Part shown: positions 51,956-62,013 of the stretch, one piece after another
How positions within the stretch are numbered: the first letter of the stretch is position 1
Layout of the letters: every line of letters starts with the position of its first letter
Source: Mesorhizobium shangrilense
GTDB lineage: Bacteria; Pseudomonadota; Alphaproteobacteria; Rhizobiales; Rhizobiaceae
Direction of reading: 5' to 3'
Assembly: GCF_040537815.1 (NCBI RefSeq)
Contig: NZ_JBEWSZ010000001.1
Coordinates: 3,782,001-3,846,000 of the forward strand
DNA length: 64,000 nucleotides
Program-made: the position numbers and the translations under genes
Notes under the pieces: model-generated
The model's input: the letters and a program-made list of their open reading frames with translations, nothing else
The model's database searches: none
What the model was told of the DNA's origin: nothing

Positions 51956-53325
51956 CGCTGCGACGCCCGCGATCGCTGAAATGGAGCCTGGTGCTGCGCA
52001 TCGCCCTGCTGCAATGCGCGATGCTGACACTGATCATCCTCGGCATCATCGGCGCATTGCTGGCCACCGGGCTTATTCCACACGACTACGAGGACGCGTC
52101 CCTTGATGTGCTCGTGGACGCCATCGCGCGCGACGCCAAGGGCGATCTCATCCTCAAGGAGACACCTGACCTCATCACGTTGCGCTCGAACGTCCCGGAT
52201 CTCTGGTTCATCATCAGGGACAAGCAAGGTCATCGGCTTCAGGAAGGCACGGTGCCCGCCGCGTTCCAGCCCTTTGTCGGACTGCTGGACAACATCAGCG
52301 ACGCCCGTATCGACCATGCCATCGGTGATGCCGCGCCGCCCGCCGCCAAGATCCGATGGTCCGACACGGCGGCCGGCAGCGTCCAGATCATGACCGGAAC
52401 CAAGGGCGGGCTTTCCCTGCTTCGCTTGCTCATGGAAGCGCCACAACTCTTCCTGTGGGGGATATTGCCGCTTGCCGGGCTGATGGGGCTTGCCACGCTT
52501 TTCGCCACGCCCTGGGTGGTGCGCGGTGCGCTTTCGGGCCTTGGCCATGCGGCCACGGAGGCCGAGCGCATCGATATCGACAAGCGCGGCGTGCGGCTGC
52601 CCCTGAAGGACGTGCCCAGGGAAGTCACGCCACTGGTCAAGGCGGTGAATGCGGCGCTGGAACGCCTCGACAGGGGCTATGAGCGTCACAAGCGCTTCTT
52701 GACCGACGCGGCGCACGAATTGCGAACGCCGGTCGCCATCCTCAACACACGCCTTGCCTCGCTGCCGCCAATGCCCGAACGGGCCCGGCTGCTGCAGGAC
52801 GCGGCGCGCCTTTCGACGCTGGCCGACCAGCTTCTCGACCTGCAGCGCCTCGACCGGCAGGCCGAGCATTTCAAGCCGGTCGACCTTGTGGTGATCGCGC
52901 GCAACGTTGTCGTCGATCTCGCGCCGATGGCCTTTTCGGCTGGTTATGAGATGTCCTTCGAGCCGGCGGCGAAATCGGTCTTCGTCACCGGCGACCGGAC
53001 CGCAATCGAGCGCGCCGTGACCAATCTGGTCCAGAACGCCATCGAGCATGGCGGCAATACTGGAAAGATAACGGTCAGTGTCACCGCACCCGCCGTGATC
53101 GAGGTTCTGGACGAGGGCGACGGCGTGCCACTGGGCGAACGTGAGCGGATCTTCGAGCCGTTCTACCGGCTGCACCCGCGCGATCACGGCGCCGGACTCG
53201 GTCTCAATCTGGTGCAGGAGATGATGCAGCTGCATGGCGGCCGGATCGAGATCCTCCAGGGTGATCCATCAGGCGCCCGGTTCCGGATGACTTTTCCGAC
53301 AGCTTCAGCCGCCGCCGAGGACTGA
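51952..53325 (+). CDS. Sensor histidine kinase
   Basis: A 457-residue membrane kinase. The first transmembrane helix covers about residues 13-42 (LVLRIALLQCAMLTLIILGIIGALLATG), a periplasmic sensor region of about 120 residues follows, and the second helix is near 165-187 (LFLWGILPLAGLMGLATLF). A HAMP-like linker leads to His255 in DAAHELRTPVAILN (autophosphorylation). The ATPase core has NLVQNAIEHGGN (N box), LDEGDGVP (G1) and HGAGLGLNLVQEMM (G2). It is co-translated with the response regulator. The stimulus is unknown; the sensor domain shows no recognisable ligand motif. Confidence 0.93.
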   Translation: MTLRRPRSLKWSLVLRIALLQCAMLTLIILGIIGALLATGLIPHDYEDASLDVLVDAIARDAKGDLILKETPDLITLRSNVPDLWFIIRDKQGHRLQEGTVPAAFQPFVGLLDNISDARIDHAIGDAAPPAAKIRWSDTAAGSVQIMTGTKGGLSLLRLLMEAPQLFLWGILPLAGLMGLATLFATPWVVRGALSGLGHAATEAERIDIDKRGVRLPLKDVPREVTPLVKAVNAALERLDRGYERHKRFLTDAAHELRTPVAILNTRLASLPPMPERARLLQDAARLSTLADQLLDLQRLDRQAEHFKPVDLVVIARNVVVDLAPMAFSAGYEMSFEPAAKSVFVTGDRTAIERAVTNLVQNAIEHGGNTGKITVSVTAPAVIEVLDEGDGVPLGERERIFEPFYRLHPRDHGAGLGLNLVQEMMQLHGGRIEILQGDPSGARFRMTFPTASAAAED

Positions 53326-53348
53326 CCAGAAACCCTCTCTCGCGGGGT

Positions 53349-53383
53349 TTGACATCCAGAAGATTCGTAACTATGTAAGTTAC
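53349..53383 (+). promoter_or_regulatory. Promoter and operator of Rrf2 gene; probable leaderless start
   Basis: TTGACA (53349-53354) and TATGTA (53372-53377) are separated by exactly 17 bp. GTAACT-atgta-AGTTAC (53367-53383) is a perfect dyad that covers the -10 box and touches the ATG at 53384. Transcription starting about 7 nt after the -10 would begin at or next to the ATG, so the mRNA would be leaderless; indeed no ribosome-binding site is seen. The dyad is a natural operator for the Rrf2 protein itself. Confidence 0.65.
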
Positions 53384-53833
53384 ATGAAACGCAACAGCAG
53401 GCTTTCCTCGACCTTGCACATCCTCGTCCACATGGCCGAGACACCGGGCCGCGCCCTGACCTCCGAACAGCTCGCCGCCTTCATCCATACGAACCCGGTT
53501 GTCGTTCGCCGCACCATCGCCGGCCTGCGGGACGCGGGTATCGTCACCTCGGCGCGAGGCCATGGCGGCGGCTGGCTGCTTGGCCGGGCGCCGGAAGCCA
53601 TTTCATTGGCCGAGATCAGCGTCGCGCTTGGCGAAACGCTGCTGCCGTTCAGCACAGAACCGGAAAGCCCGGGCTGCCTCGTCGAGCAAGCGGTGATCGC
53701 TGTTCTCGACGAATTCCGTGTCGAGGCGGAGAAGCTGCTTGAGCAGAAGCTCAGCCTCATCACGCTCGCCGACCTGACCGCCGACTTCCGCCGGCGCTAT
53801 GACCTGATTGGAGTGTCCAGCCATGCGGTATGA
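53384..53833 (+). CDS. Rrf2-family transcriptional regulator
   Basis: A 149-residue regulator with a winged helix at the N terminus (STLHILVHMAETPG, LTSEQLAAFIHTNPVVVRRTIAGLRDAGIVTSARGHGGGWLL). Iron-sulfur-binding Rrf2 proteins have three cysteines in the middle, but here only one (GCLVEQ) is present, so cluster binding is unlikely. It may instead sense redox or nitrosative stress through that Cys. The ATG directly follows its own operator/promoter. It overlaps the following oxidoreductase gene by 11 bp, so it is probably the autoregulator of that pair. Confidence 0.88.
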   Translation: MKRNSRLSSTLHILVHMAETPGRALTSEQLAAFIHTNPVVVRRTIAGLRDAGIVTSARGHGGGWLLGRAPEAISLAEISVALGETLLPFSTEPESPGCLVEQAVIAVLDEFRVEAEKLLEQKLSLITLADLTADFRRRYDLIGVSSHAV

Positions 53834-54722
53834 CCTGATCGTCGTGGGCGGCAGCTTTGCCGGCCTGTCCGCCGCCATCCAGGCGGCTCGGGCGCGGCGC
53901 AATGTGCTGGTGATCGACGCCGGCCAGCCGCGCAACCGCTTTGCCGAGCATTCGCACGGATTCCTGGGACAGGACGGACGCGCGCCCGATGCGATACTGG
54001 ACGACGCGAGGCGGCAATTGCTTGCCTATCCGACGGCCAGCGTTTTCAGCGGGCGTGCGGACAGGGCCATGGCCGCCGGCAGCGACGACTTCGAAGTCAC
54101 CATCGGTGGTGGCGAGACATTCGGCGCCGCACGACTGGTGCTGGCGACCGGCGTTCGCGACATCCTGCCGGACGTTCCCGGGCTTGCCGAACAATGGGGC
54201 AAGACCGTTCTGCACTGCCCCTATTGCCATGGCTACGAGGTCTCCGGCGGACCGCTTGGCGCGCTCGCAACCGGTCCGATGTCGATGCATCAGGCGCAGT
54301 TGATCGCCGACTGGGGCGATGTCACGCTGTTCGGCAACGGCCTGCTTGAGCCCGACGCCGAGCAAATGGCCGTCCTGGACAAGTGCAAGGTGAGGTTTGA
54401 GCCGACCATTGTCACCGAACTGCAAGAAGACGGTTCCGGCGGATTGATCGTCCATCTCAACGACAGCCGAAGGGCCGGCGTCAGGGCGATGTTCACCGCG
54501 CCGCGCAACACAATGGCGAGCCCGCTGGCCGAGCAGCTCGGCTGCGGCTTCACCGACGGTTTCATGGGTCCCGTGATCACCGTCGACGAGCGGCAGCAGA
54601 CAACGGTTCCCGGCGTCTATGCCGCCGGAGACGCGGCACGCGCGATGCATAACATCGCCTTCGCCGTGGCGGGTGGCGCCTTCGCGGGCGTATGCGCCCA
54701 CCAATCGATGGTGTTCGGCTAG
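53823..54722 (+). CDS. Thioredoxin-reductase-like NAD(P)/FAD oxidoreductase
   Basis: A 299-residue flavoprotein. It has the FAD motif IVVGGSFAGLSAAIQAARAR with the following acidic residue of LVIDAG, the redox-active disulfide CPYCHGYEV (CxxC), and the C-terminal FAD motif PGVYAAGDAAR. The middle NAD(P) motif is weak: the expected GxGxxA is not obvious around LGALATGPMSMHQ. It may thus use an unusual partner or substrate. ATG 53823 overlaps the Rrf2 stop. Its own stop TAG shares CTAG with the stop of the convergent DeoR gene. It probably works in redox or peroxide stress under Rrf2 control. Confidence 0.87.
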   Translation: MRYDLIVVGGSFAGLSAAIQAARARRNVLVIDAGQPRNRFAEHSHGFLGQDGRAPDAILDDARRQLLAYPTASVFSGRADRAMAAGSDDFEVTIGGGETFGAARLVLATGVRDILPDVPGLAEQWGKTVLHCPYCHGYEVSGGPLGALATGPMSMHQAQLIADWGDVTLFGNGLLEPDAEQMAVLDKCKVRFEPTIVTELQEDGSGGLIVHLNDSRRAGVRAMFTAPRNTMASPLAEQLGCGFTDGFMGPVITVDERQQTTVPGVYAAGDAARAMHNIAFAVAGGAFAGVCAHQSMVFG

Positions 54723-55495
54723 GACCCGGCTGCGCCGCCAGCGATGCTGAGTCGCGCTCCGGCCTGCGCAAGGGCGGCGGCTATGTCATCCGGTGGCGAC
54801 CGGTCGGTGGCGAGTTCGGAAAAGCCGTCGAAGCCGCAGACCTGGACCAGACCCTGACGGCCGAACTTGCTGTGGTCGGTTATGACGAGAGACCGCTGGC
54901 CGCGCGACAGGACCATGCGGGCGAATTCCGCTTCTTCCAGATTGTAATCCATGATGCCCATCGCGGTATCGACAGCACCGGTCGAGATCACCGCGTGGCT
55001 GACGGAAAAGCGGCTGACAAACTCGATGGCCGAGACGCCGAAGGCGGCGCCTGAATCGCTGCGCAGCTCGCCGCCGGCCATGTAGACCTTGTTGCCGTTG
55101 ACGGTGGCCAGCGTGCGGGCGATGTCGGACGAGTTTGTCACGACCGTCAGCCGCCGATGTCCCAGCAGTTCTCGTGCAAGGAAAGACGTCGTCGTGCCGG
55201 TGTCGAGCATGATCGATTCACCGTCGCGGATGGTTGCCGCGACCATGCGGGCAATGGCGCGCTTGGCGTCGGCGTTCTCGCGCATGCGTCGCTCGAACGG
55301 AGCTTCACCCGCCATCGACAGCAGGCCGATGGCGCCATGCATCTTCAGGACCGAACCGTCGCTGGTCAGCGGCTTGACGTCGCGGCGCACGGTCTCCAGC
55401 GACACGCCGAGCCGATCGGCAAGGCTGGCGATGGTGATGGTGCCCTCTTCCTGCAGGAGACGCAGGATCTCGCCATGTCGCTTCGAGTGGATCAT
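54719..55495 (-). CDS. DeoR-family transcriptional regulator
   Basis: A 258-residue repressor. The N-terminal helix-turn-helix (RHGEILRLLQEEGTITIASLADRLGVSLETVRRDVKPL) is followed by a DeoR sensor domain (IMLDTGTTTSFLARELL, LTVVTNSSDIARTL, the GG of MAGGELR and ITDHSKFGR). DeoR proteins usually bind phosphorylated sugars or similar compounds. It is convergent with the oxidoreductase gene (stops share CTAG) and divergent from the phosphotransferase-DMGDH pair, so it is the likely regulator of that pair; kinase-made phospho-compounds could be its inducer. Confidence 0.9.
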   Translation of the reverse strand: MIHSKRHGEILRLLQEEGTITIASLADRLGVSLETVRRDVKPLTSDGSVLKMHGAIGLLSMAGEAPFERRMRENADAKRAIARMVAATIRDGESIMLDTGTTTSFLARELLGHRRLTVVTNSSDIARTLATVNGNKVYMAGGELRSDSGAAFGVSAIEFVSRFSVSHAVISTGAVDTAMGIMDYNLEEAEFARMVLSRGQRSLVITDHSKFGRQGLVQVCGFDGFSELATDRSPPDDIAAALAQAGARLSIAGGAAGS

Positions 55496-55941
55496 CGGTT
55501 CTCGTTCGGTGAATTGCCGCGCCTTGACCGCTTCTAAGGCAAACCTGCTGAGTATGACAAGGAATCATCGGCACTATCGGGCAATAAGACATAAAAAGCC
55601 ACAAGTTTGCGTTGACAAGCCGACCACATGGCATGACACTGCCTTCATGCAGGCTCGGACTGCCGTGGGAAAATGATGGCTGAGCCGCATCCAAACTTGC
55701 CCGCCGAAGCGCTTGGGAAATTGATGGCGCCACGGCGACGACATTTTTCGAATCCGCGGGGGCGGATGCCAGCCTCGAGCAGGCCGGCGTATGGGGCTCG
55801 TCGGTGCGGTGCGGGGCGTAGGTCCCGAGATACGCACCGACGAGAACTTCGAAAATATCAGCGCATGTCGCCACGGCAGCCCGGCACCTTTGTGCAGGCC
55901 GTGGCGCTTGGCCGACCCCTCGCCAAACGAGGAACAGCACC
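55496..55941. other. Divergent intergenic region DeoR / phosphotransferase (446 bp)
   Basis: No gene recognised. The left part (55540-55620) is AT-rich (AATAAGACATAAAAAGCC), with a TTGACA at 55612-55617 that could serve as a -35 box, though no good -10 follows at 16-18 bp. It probably holds the regulated promoter of the kinase-DMGDH operon and the DeoR operator. Nothing else stands out. Confidence 0.45.
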
Positions 55942-56829
55942 ATGACCGCCGAAGACCGCATCCGCACCTTGCCCTGCTGGGCGGGCAGCATCGATATCGC
56001 GCCGCTGCCGGGTGGCCTCAGCAACGCCAACTATCTGGTCAAGGACGCGGCCGGGCAGCACGTGGTGCGCTTCGGCAAGGACTACCCGTTCCACCACGTC
56101 TTTCGCGACCGCGAGGTGATGACCGCACGCGCGGCACATGCGGGGGGCTTCGCGCCGGCCGTCCACTATGCCGAACCGGGTATCATGGTGACGCAATTCC
56201 TGGGCGCCCGGACCTATCTGGCCGAGGACGTGCGCGCCAATATCGGCCGCGTCGCATCGCTGATGCGCGGGTTTCACCGGGAGATGCCCAACCACGTCTC
56301 CGGTGCCGGCTTCATGTTCTGGGTGTTCCATGTCATCCGCGACTACGCGCGCACGCTGCAGGCTGGCGACAGCCGCATGACCGGCGAGTTGCCTAGATAT
56401 CTCGCACTTGCCGACGAACTTGAGCGGGCGCAGGCGCTGTTGCCGATCGTCTTCGGCCACAACGATCTTTTGCCGGCCAATCTGCTCGACGACGGCCACA
56501 AGCTGTGGCTGATCGACTTCGAATATGCCGGTTTCAACACCGCAATGTTCGACCTCGCCGGCGTCGCCTCCAATGCCGGCATGTCCGAGGACGAGTCGGA
56601 AAAGCTGCTGACCGCCTATCTCAGCCGTGAGCCGGACGAGAAAATCCGCCGCTCGCATGCGGCCATGCAGTGCGCTTCGCTGCTGCGCGAGGCGATGTGG
56701 AGCATGGTTTCGGAACTGCACCTCGACGCGCCGGGCGTCGATTACGTCGCCTATACCGGCGAGAACCTGGCGCGGCTCGAGATCGCGCTGGAAAACTACA
56801 GAACAAAATACGGGATTCAAAAACCATGA
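55942..56829 (+). CDS. Choline/ethanolamine-kinase-like phosphotransferase
   Basis: A 295-residue APH-fold kinase. The phosphotransfer loop is VFGHNDLLPANLLDD (about residues 171-185: catalytic Asp and Asn) followed by LWLIDFEYAGFNTAMFDLAG, with the metal-binding Asp in the DFEY motif. The N-terminal GGLSNANYLVKDAAGQHVVRFG is the nucleotide loop of choline-kinase-type enzymes. A likely substrate is a small amino alcohol or methylated amine. The ATG follows GAGGAA with an 8-nt gap. Its stop overlaps the next gene (ATGA), coupling it to the DMGDH-like enzyme. A second gene of the same family lies at 60060-60962. Confidence 0.85.
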   Translation: MTAEDRIRTLPCWAGSIDIAPLPGGLSNANYLVKDAAGQHVVRFGKDYPFHHVFRDREVMTARAAHAGGFAPAVHYAEPGIMVTQFLGARTYLAEDVRANIGRVASLMRGFHREMPNHVSGAGFMFWVFHVIRDYARTLQAGDSRMTGELPRYLALADELERAQALLPIVFGHNDLLPANLLDDGHKLWLIDFEYAGFNTAMFDLAGVASNAGMSEDESEKLLTAYLSREPDEKIRRSHAAMQCASLLREAMWSMVSELHLDAPGVDYVAYTGENLARLEIALENYRTKYGIQKP

Positions 56830-59279
56830 CATTGCCTACACATGCCGGGATCGTCGTCATTGGCGGCGGCATCATCGGCTGTTCGACGGCCTATCACCTG
56901 GCCCGCGATCACAAGGCCGATGTCGTGCTTTTGGAACAGGGCAAGCTGACGTCCGGCTCGACGTGGCATGCCGCCGGCCTGGTCGGCCAGCTGCGTTCGT
57001 CGGCCTCGATCACCCGCGTACTCAAATATTCCGTCGAGCTCTACAAGGGGCTGGAGGCCGAGACGGGTCTCGCCACCGGCTGGAAGATGACCGGGTGCCT
57101 GCGGCTGGCCACCAATGCCGACCGCTGGACTGAATACAAAAGACTGGCGACGACAGCCAGGAGCTTCGGCATGGACATGCACTTGCTGTCGCCGGCCGAA
57201 GTGAAAAGAATGTGGCCACTCATGGAAACCGACGATCTCGTCGGCGCTTCCTGGCTGCCGACCGACGGACAGGCCAGCCCTTCCGACATCACGCAGTCAC
57301 TGGCCAAGGGCGCGCGCATGCATGGCGCGAAGCTGTTCGAGGAGGTGCGCGTCACCGGCTTCGAGATGACGGACGGCCGCATCACGAAAGTGAAGACCAA
57401 CAAGGGCGACATCGCCTGCGACAAGGTGGTGAACTGCGCCGGCCAGTGGGCACGGCAGGTCGGCGCCATGGCGGGTATCAACGTGCCGCTGCACCCGGTG
57501 AAGCACCAGTACATCATCACCGAGAAGATCGACGGGCTGGCGACCAACGCGCCGACACTGCGCGACCCGGACCGGCGCACCTATTTCAAGGAGGAGGTCG
57601 GTGGACTGGTGATGGGCGGCTATGAGCCCAACCCGCAGGCCTGGACGACTGATCTTCCCGGGGGCGACGTACCCAACGACTGGGAATTCCGGTTGTTCGA
57701 CGACGATTACGACCATTTCGAACAGCACATGCGCCAAGCGATCGCACGCGTGCCGGCGCTGGAAACCGTCGGCGTCAAGCAGATGATCAACGGGCCGGAG
57801 AGCTTTACGCCGGACGGCAATTTCATTCTCGGCGTGGCGCCCGAATGCGCCAACATGTTCGTCGGCGCCGGTTTCAATGCCTTCGGCATAGCATCGGGTG
57901 GCGGCGCCGGCTGGGTGCTGGCGCAATGGGCTGTCGATGGCGAGGCGCCGCTCGACCTGTGGGCTGTCGACATCCGACGATTTTCCAACCTGCACCGCGA
58001 TCGGCAATGGGTTTGCGAGCGTACGCTGGAGGCCTATGGCAAGCACTATACGATCGGCTTTCCGCATGAGGAATACACCAGCGGAAGACCGCGCATCGTC
58101 TCGCCGCTCTACGAACGGCTGAAGAAACACCGCGCCGTGTTCGGATCCAAGCTCGGCTGGGAACGGCCTAACTGGTTCGCGCCAGAGGGCGTCGAGGCAA
58201 AAGACATCTATTCGATGGGGCGGCAGAACTGGTTCGCGGCGGTCGGCGAAGAGCACAAGCATGTACGCGAAAAGGTTGGCATCTTCGATCAGTCATCTTT
58301 CGCCAAATACGAACTGAGCGGACCCGACGCACTGAAAGCGCTGGACTGGATCTGCGCCAACGACGTCAGCAAGCCGGTCGGCCGGCTGACCTACACGCAG
58401 CTTCTCAACACGCGCGGCGGCATCGAGGCCGACCTGACCGTGGCGCGGCTGGCCGAGGAGAAGTTCTATATCGTCACGGGCACCGGTTTCCGCACGCATG
58501 ATCTGTCGTGGATCGGCGATCATATCGGCGACGGCCTCGATGCCAAGCTCATCGATGTCACCGAGGATTTCGGCACGTTGTCACTGATGGGACCGCACGC
58601 CCGCGACGTGCTGGCTGACGTGACCGATGCGGATGTGTCGAATGCCGGCTTCCCCTTCGGCCATGCGCGCGAAATTGCCATTGCCGGACACATCGTTCGG
58701 GCGCTGCGGGTCACCTATGTCGGCGAACTCGGCTGGGAGTTGCATGTGCCGATCGCTGCCACCGGCGAAGTCTTCGACGCGCTGATAGCGGCGGGCAAGA
58801 AGCACGGCATCCGACCGGTCGGCTACCGGGCGCTGGAATCGCTGCGGCTGGAAAAAGGTTACCGCGCCTGGGGTTCGGACATCACGCCCAATGATACGCC
58901 GCAGGAAGCCGGGCTCGGCTGGGCGGTCAAGCTGCGCAAGAACACGGATTTCATTGGCCGCCGCGCGCTCGAGGCGATCAACGGCGCCGCATTGAAGAAA
59001 CGCTTTGCCGGCTTCACCGTCGACGATCCGGCGGTCGTGCTGGTCGGGCGCGAGACGATCCTGCGCGATGGCCAGCCGGTCGGCTATCTGACCAGCGGCG
59101 GCTACGGCTATACGCTGGGCCAGAACATCGGCTTCGGCTATGTGCGCAACGCCGACGGCGTCAGCGACGATTTCCTCGCCTCTGGCAATTACGAGCTTGT
59201 CGTGGCGATGGAGCCTACGCCGGCAACGATCCGTCTTGAGCCGATGTATGACCCTGCCGGTGACAGGGTGAAAGCGTAG
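56826..59279 (+). CDS. Dimethylglycine/sarcosine dehydrogenase-like protein (FAD oxidoreductase + GcvT-like domain)
   Basis: An 817-residue two-part enzyme. Residues 1-390 form a DAO-type flavoprotein (GIVVIGGGIIGCSTAYHLARDH; GSTWHAAGLVGQLR around the covalent-FAD His of DMGDH homologues; FVGAGFNAFGIASGGGAG). Residues about 425-810 resemble the GcvT aminomethyltransferase (folate-binding) domain (VGIFDQSSFAKYELSGPDALKALDWICANDV, YVGELGWELHVP, EKGYRAWGSDITPNDTP). Such fusions oxidise N-methyl groups of dimethylglycine or sarcosine and pass the carbon to tetrahydrofolate. ATG 56826 overlaps the kinase stop. The exact N-methyl substrate is unknown. Confidence 0.88.
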   Translation: MTLPTHAGIVVIGGGIIGCSTAYHLARDHKADVVLLEQGKLTSGSTWHAAGLVGQLRSSASITRVLKYSVELYKGLEAETGLATGWKMTGCLRLATNADRWTEYKRLATTARSFGMDMHLLSPAEVKRMWPLMETDDLVGASWLPTDGQASPSDITQSLAKGARMHGAKLFEEVRVTGFEMTDGRITKVKTNKGDIACDKVVNCAGQWARQVGAMAGINVPLHPVKHQYIITEKIDGLATNAPTLRDPDRRTYFKEEVGGLVMGGYEPNPQAWTTDLPGGDVPNDWEFRLFDDDYDHFEQHMRQAIARVPALETVGVKQMINGPESFTPDGNFILGVAPECANMFVGAGFNAFGIASGGGAGWVLAQWAVDGEAPLDLWAVDIRRFSNLHRDRQWVCERTLEAYGKHYTIGFPHEEYTSGRPRIVSPLYERLKKHRAVFGSKLGWERPNWFAPEGVEAKDIYSMGRQNWFAAVGEEHKHVREKVGIFDQSSFAKYELSGPDALKALDWICANDVSKPVGRLTYTQLLNTRGGIEADLTVARLAEEKFYIVTGTGFRTHDLSWIGDHIGDGLDAKLIDVTEDFGTLSLMGPHARDVLADVTDADVSNAGFPFGHAREIAIAGHIVRALRVTYVGELGWELHVPIAATGEVFDALIAAGKKHGIRPVGYRALESLRLEKGYRAWGSDITPNDTPQEAGLGWAVKLRKNTDFIGRRALEAINGAALKKRFAGFTVDDPAVVLVGRETILRDGQPVGYLTSGGYGYTLGQNIGFGYVRNADGVSDDFLASGNYELVVAMEPTPATIRLEPMYDPAGDRVKA

Positions 59280-59289
59280 AGCAAATCCA

Positions 59290-59312
59290 GGAAAAGTGTG
59301 AAACGGTTTTCC
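59290..59312. repeat. Short rhizobial GGAAAA-TTTTCC repeat / terminator
   Basis: GGAAAA (59290-59295) and TTTTCC (59307-59312) enclose GTGTGAAACGG. This GTGTGAA-type motif recurs widely in Rhizobiales intergenic DNA. Placed between two converging stops, it may end transcription in either direction. Confidence 0.55.
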
Positions 59313-59313
59313 G

Positions 59314-59985
59314 TCAGCTCACACGCAGCACGAGACCGCGGCTGGGCACGGTGTCCGCCTCGCCCGGCATCGAGACATAAGGGGCCGTCTCCTCGGCGCG
59401 CGTGACGACGCCTTGCGCTTCGAGCTCCGCGATCCTTTCCGCAAAGCCGGCATCCCACAGCGTGTTCTTGACCGTCAGCACGATCACCCCGCCAGGCCGG
59501 CAGATGCGGATCAACTCGTCCAGTCCCTCGACGCCGACATGGCCCGAGGTGAAGACGCCCGCCGAGACGATCCCGGCATAAGCACCATCAACGAAAGGCA
59601 GCGGCCCACCGAGCGCCAGGCAATGCAGCGCCGAATAGACGCCCTTGCGAGCGGCCTGCGCCAGCATGCCCTGGGAAATGTCGAGCGCCTCGACAAGAGG
59701 ATAGCCGGTGATGCTCAGCCATTCGCCGATGAGCCCGGTGCCAGCCCCGGCATCGAGCAGCGGCGAGGCGCCGCGCGGCAGATGGCGGGCGAGCAAGGCA
59801 AGGCAGATCGTCGGATGGCGATAGCCGGCCGCCGACATATCGGCATCATAGGTCTGCGACCAGCTGTCGTAGAGGGCCGCAACCTCCTCCGGTCGCTTGG
59901 CCGCATAGACCGCACCAAGTGCGCCAGGCGCACCATCATGTCCATTGTCAGCCACTCGTGTTCCATCCAGTTCGTGAATCCCCAA
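59314..59985 (-). CDS. Class I SAM-dependent methyltransferase
   Basis: A 223-residue methyltransferase (UbiE/METTL27-type). YDSWSQTYDADMSAAGYRHP is followed by motif I LLDAGAGTGLIGEWL, motif II ALDISQGML and IVSAGVFTSGHVG plus LIRICRPGGVIVLTVKN. Substrate unknown. The start TTG 59985 is uncertain, because no ribosome-binding site is visible; GTG at the TRVADN segment is an alternative. It converges on the DMGDH-like gene and diverges from the second phosphotransferase gene. It may methylate the same kind of amino compound handled by its neighbours, but this is inference. Confidence 0.8.
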   Translation of the reverse strand: MGIHELDGTRVADNGHDGAPGALGAVYAAKRPEEVAALYDSWSQTYDADMSAAGYRHPTICLALLARHLPRGASPLLDAGAGTGLIGEWLSITGYPLVEALDISQGMLAQAARKGVYSALHCLALGGPLPFVDGAYAGIVSAGVFTSGHVGVEGLDELIRICRPGGVIVLTVKNTLWDAGFAERIAELEAQGVVTRAEETAPYVSMPGEADTVPSRGLVLRVS

Positions 59986-60059
59986 CGGATGATAGCCAAA
60001 CGGTGAAAATTGTGGAACCGTTGCGGCGATAAATAACGGCGCGACAGGGGGACGCTGGC

Positions 60060-60958
<899 letters not shown>

Positions 60959-60962
<4 letters not shown>

Positions 60963-61882
60963 TTCACGCCCTTCGGCACGTTTTCGGGAGGCACCGTGAT
61001 ATCCACCACCTTCTGGCGATGGAAGATGAACAGGCCGGCCAGCACGACGATGCCGGAGCCGATCAGGATGCGCGGGCCGGGAACATCGCCGAAGAACACC
61101 AGTCCGAACACCACCGCCCACAAGAGCAGCGTGTAGTGCAGCGGTGCCAGCGTCGAGGCAGGCGCCAGCTTCAGCGCCCTGGTGATCATCAGATGCGCGC
61201 CGCAGGAGACGATGCCCAGCAGCAGCATGGCGCCGAAATCGAGCGCCGATGGGGTCTGCCAGGCGCCTATGGTCAGGACACCGCCGACCACCAGCGTCCC
61301 GATCGTCTGCCATGTCACCAGATTGGTGTCGCTGGTGCCGCGCAGGCGTCGGTTGAGGATGATGGCGAAAGCGAAGGAAATGCTGCCGGCGAGCGCAAAG
61401 CCCGACGACAGCGAGAACGCCGCCGAGGAGGGTTTCAGCATGATCAGCACACCACAGAAGCCAAGCAGGATCGCCATCCAGCGGCGCCAGCCGACCTTCT
61501 CGCCAAGCAGCAGATGCGACAGCGCCGCGACATAGATCGGCCCGGCCATGTAGAAGCTCATGACGTCGGCGAGCGGCAGATAGACCACGGCGGCATAGAA
61601 GAAGGCGGTGTCGAGCGTCGTCATGACGACGCGCAGAACCTGCAGCTCAAGCCGCTCCATCCGAAACAGCTTGCCCGTGCCCTGACGGGCGATCATCGGA
61701 CCGAGCACGAAGAAGGCGCCGATCGAACGGATCAGCACGACCTGCCCGACCGAGAAGCTGGCAACCAGCCACTTGCCCATGGCATCGTTCAGCGCAAACA
61801 GGAAGTCGCCAGCCAACATCAACAGAATGCCGGCCAAAAGCACGTTCTTGATGGTCGAATTCTGCGCCACGGGCTGCGTCAT
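60959..61882 (-). CDS. DMT-family (EamA) transporter
   Basis: A 307-residue inner-membrane protein with ten hydrophobic helices in two EamA halves (first half from LLAGILLMLAGDFLFALNDAMGKWLV; second from LSSGFALAGSISFAFAIILNRRL). Such transporters export or import amino acids, nucleosides or other small metabolites. ATG 61882 is preferred; the frame runs upstream to 61957 without support. Its 3' end overlaps the stop of the choline-kinase-like gene. A role in moving the compound treated by the nearby kinases and DMGDH-like enzyme is conceivable but not shown. Confidence 0.85.
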
Positions 61883-62013
61883 GCCGGTCCCGGATCCTTC
61901 CTCTGCGAGCTGGACAGATTGCGTCGTAGACGCAAGCCATCGCTTTGACGAGGACAAATCGGGCGTTCGGCAATGCCAGCGCCGGGAATCGGCTGGGTCT
62001 GCCCCGTTGCGGC

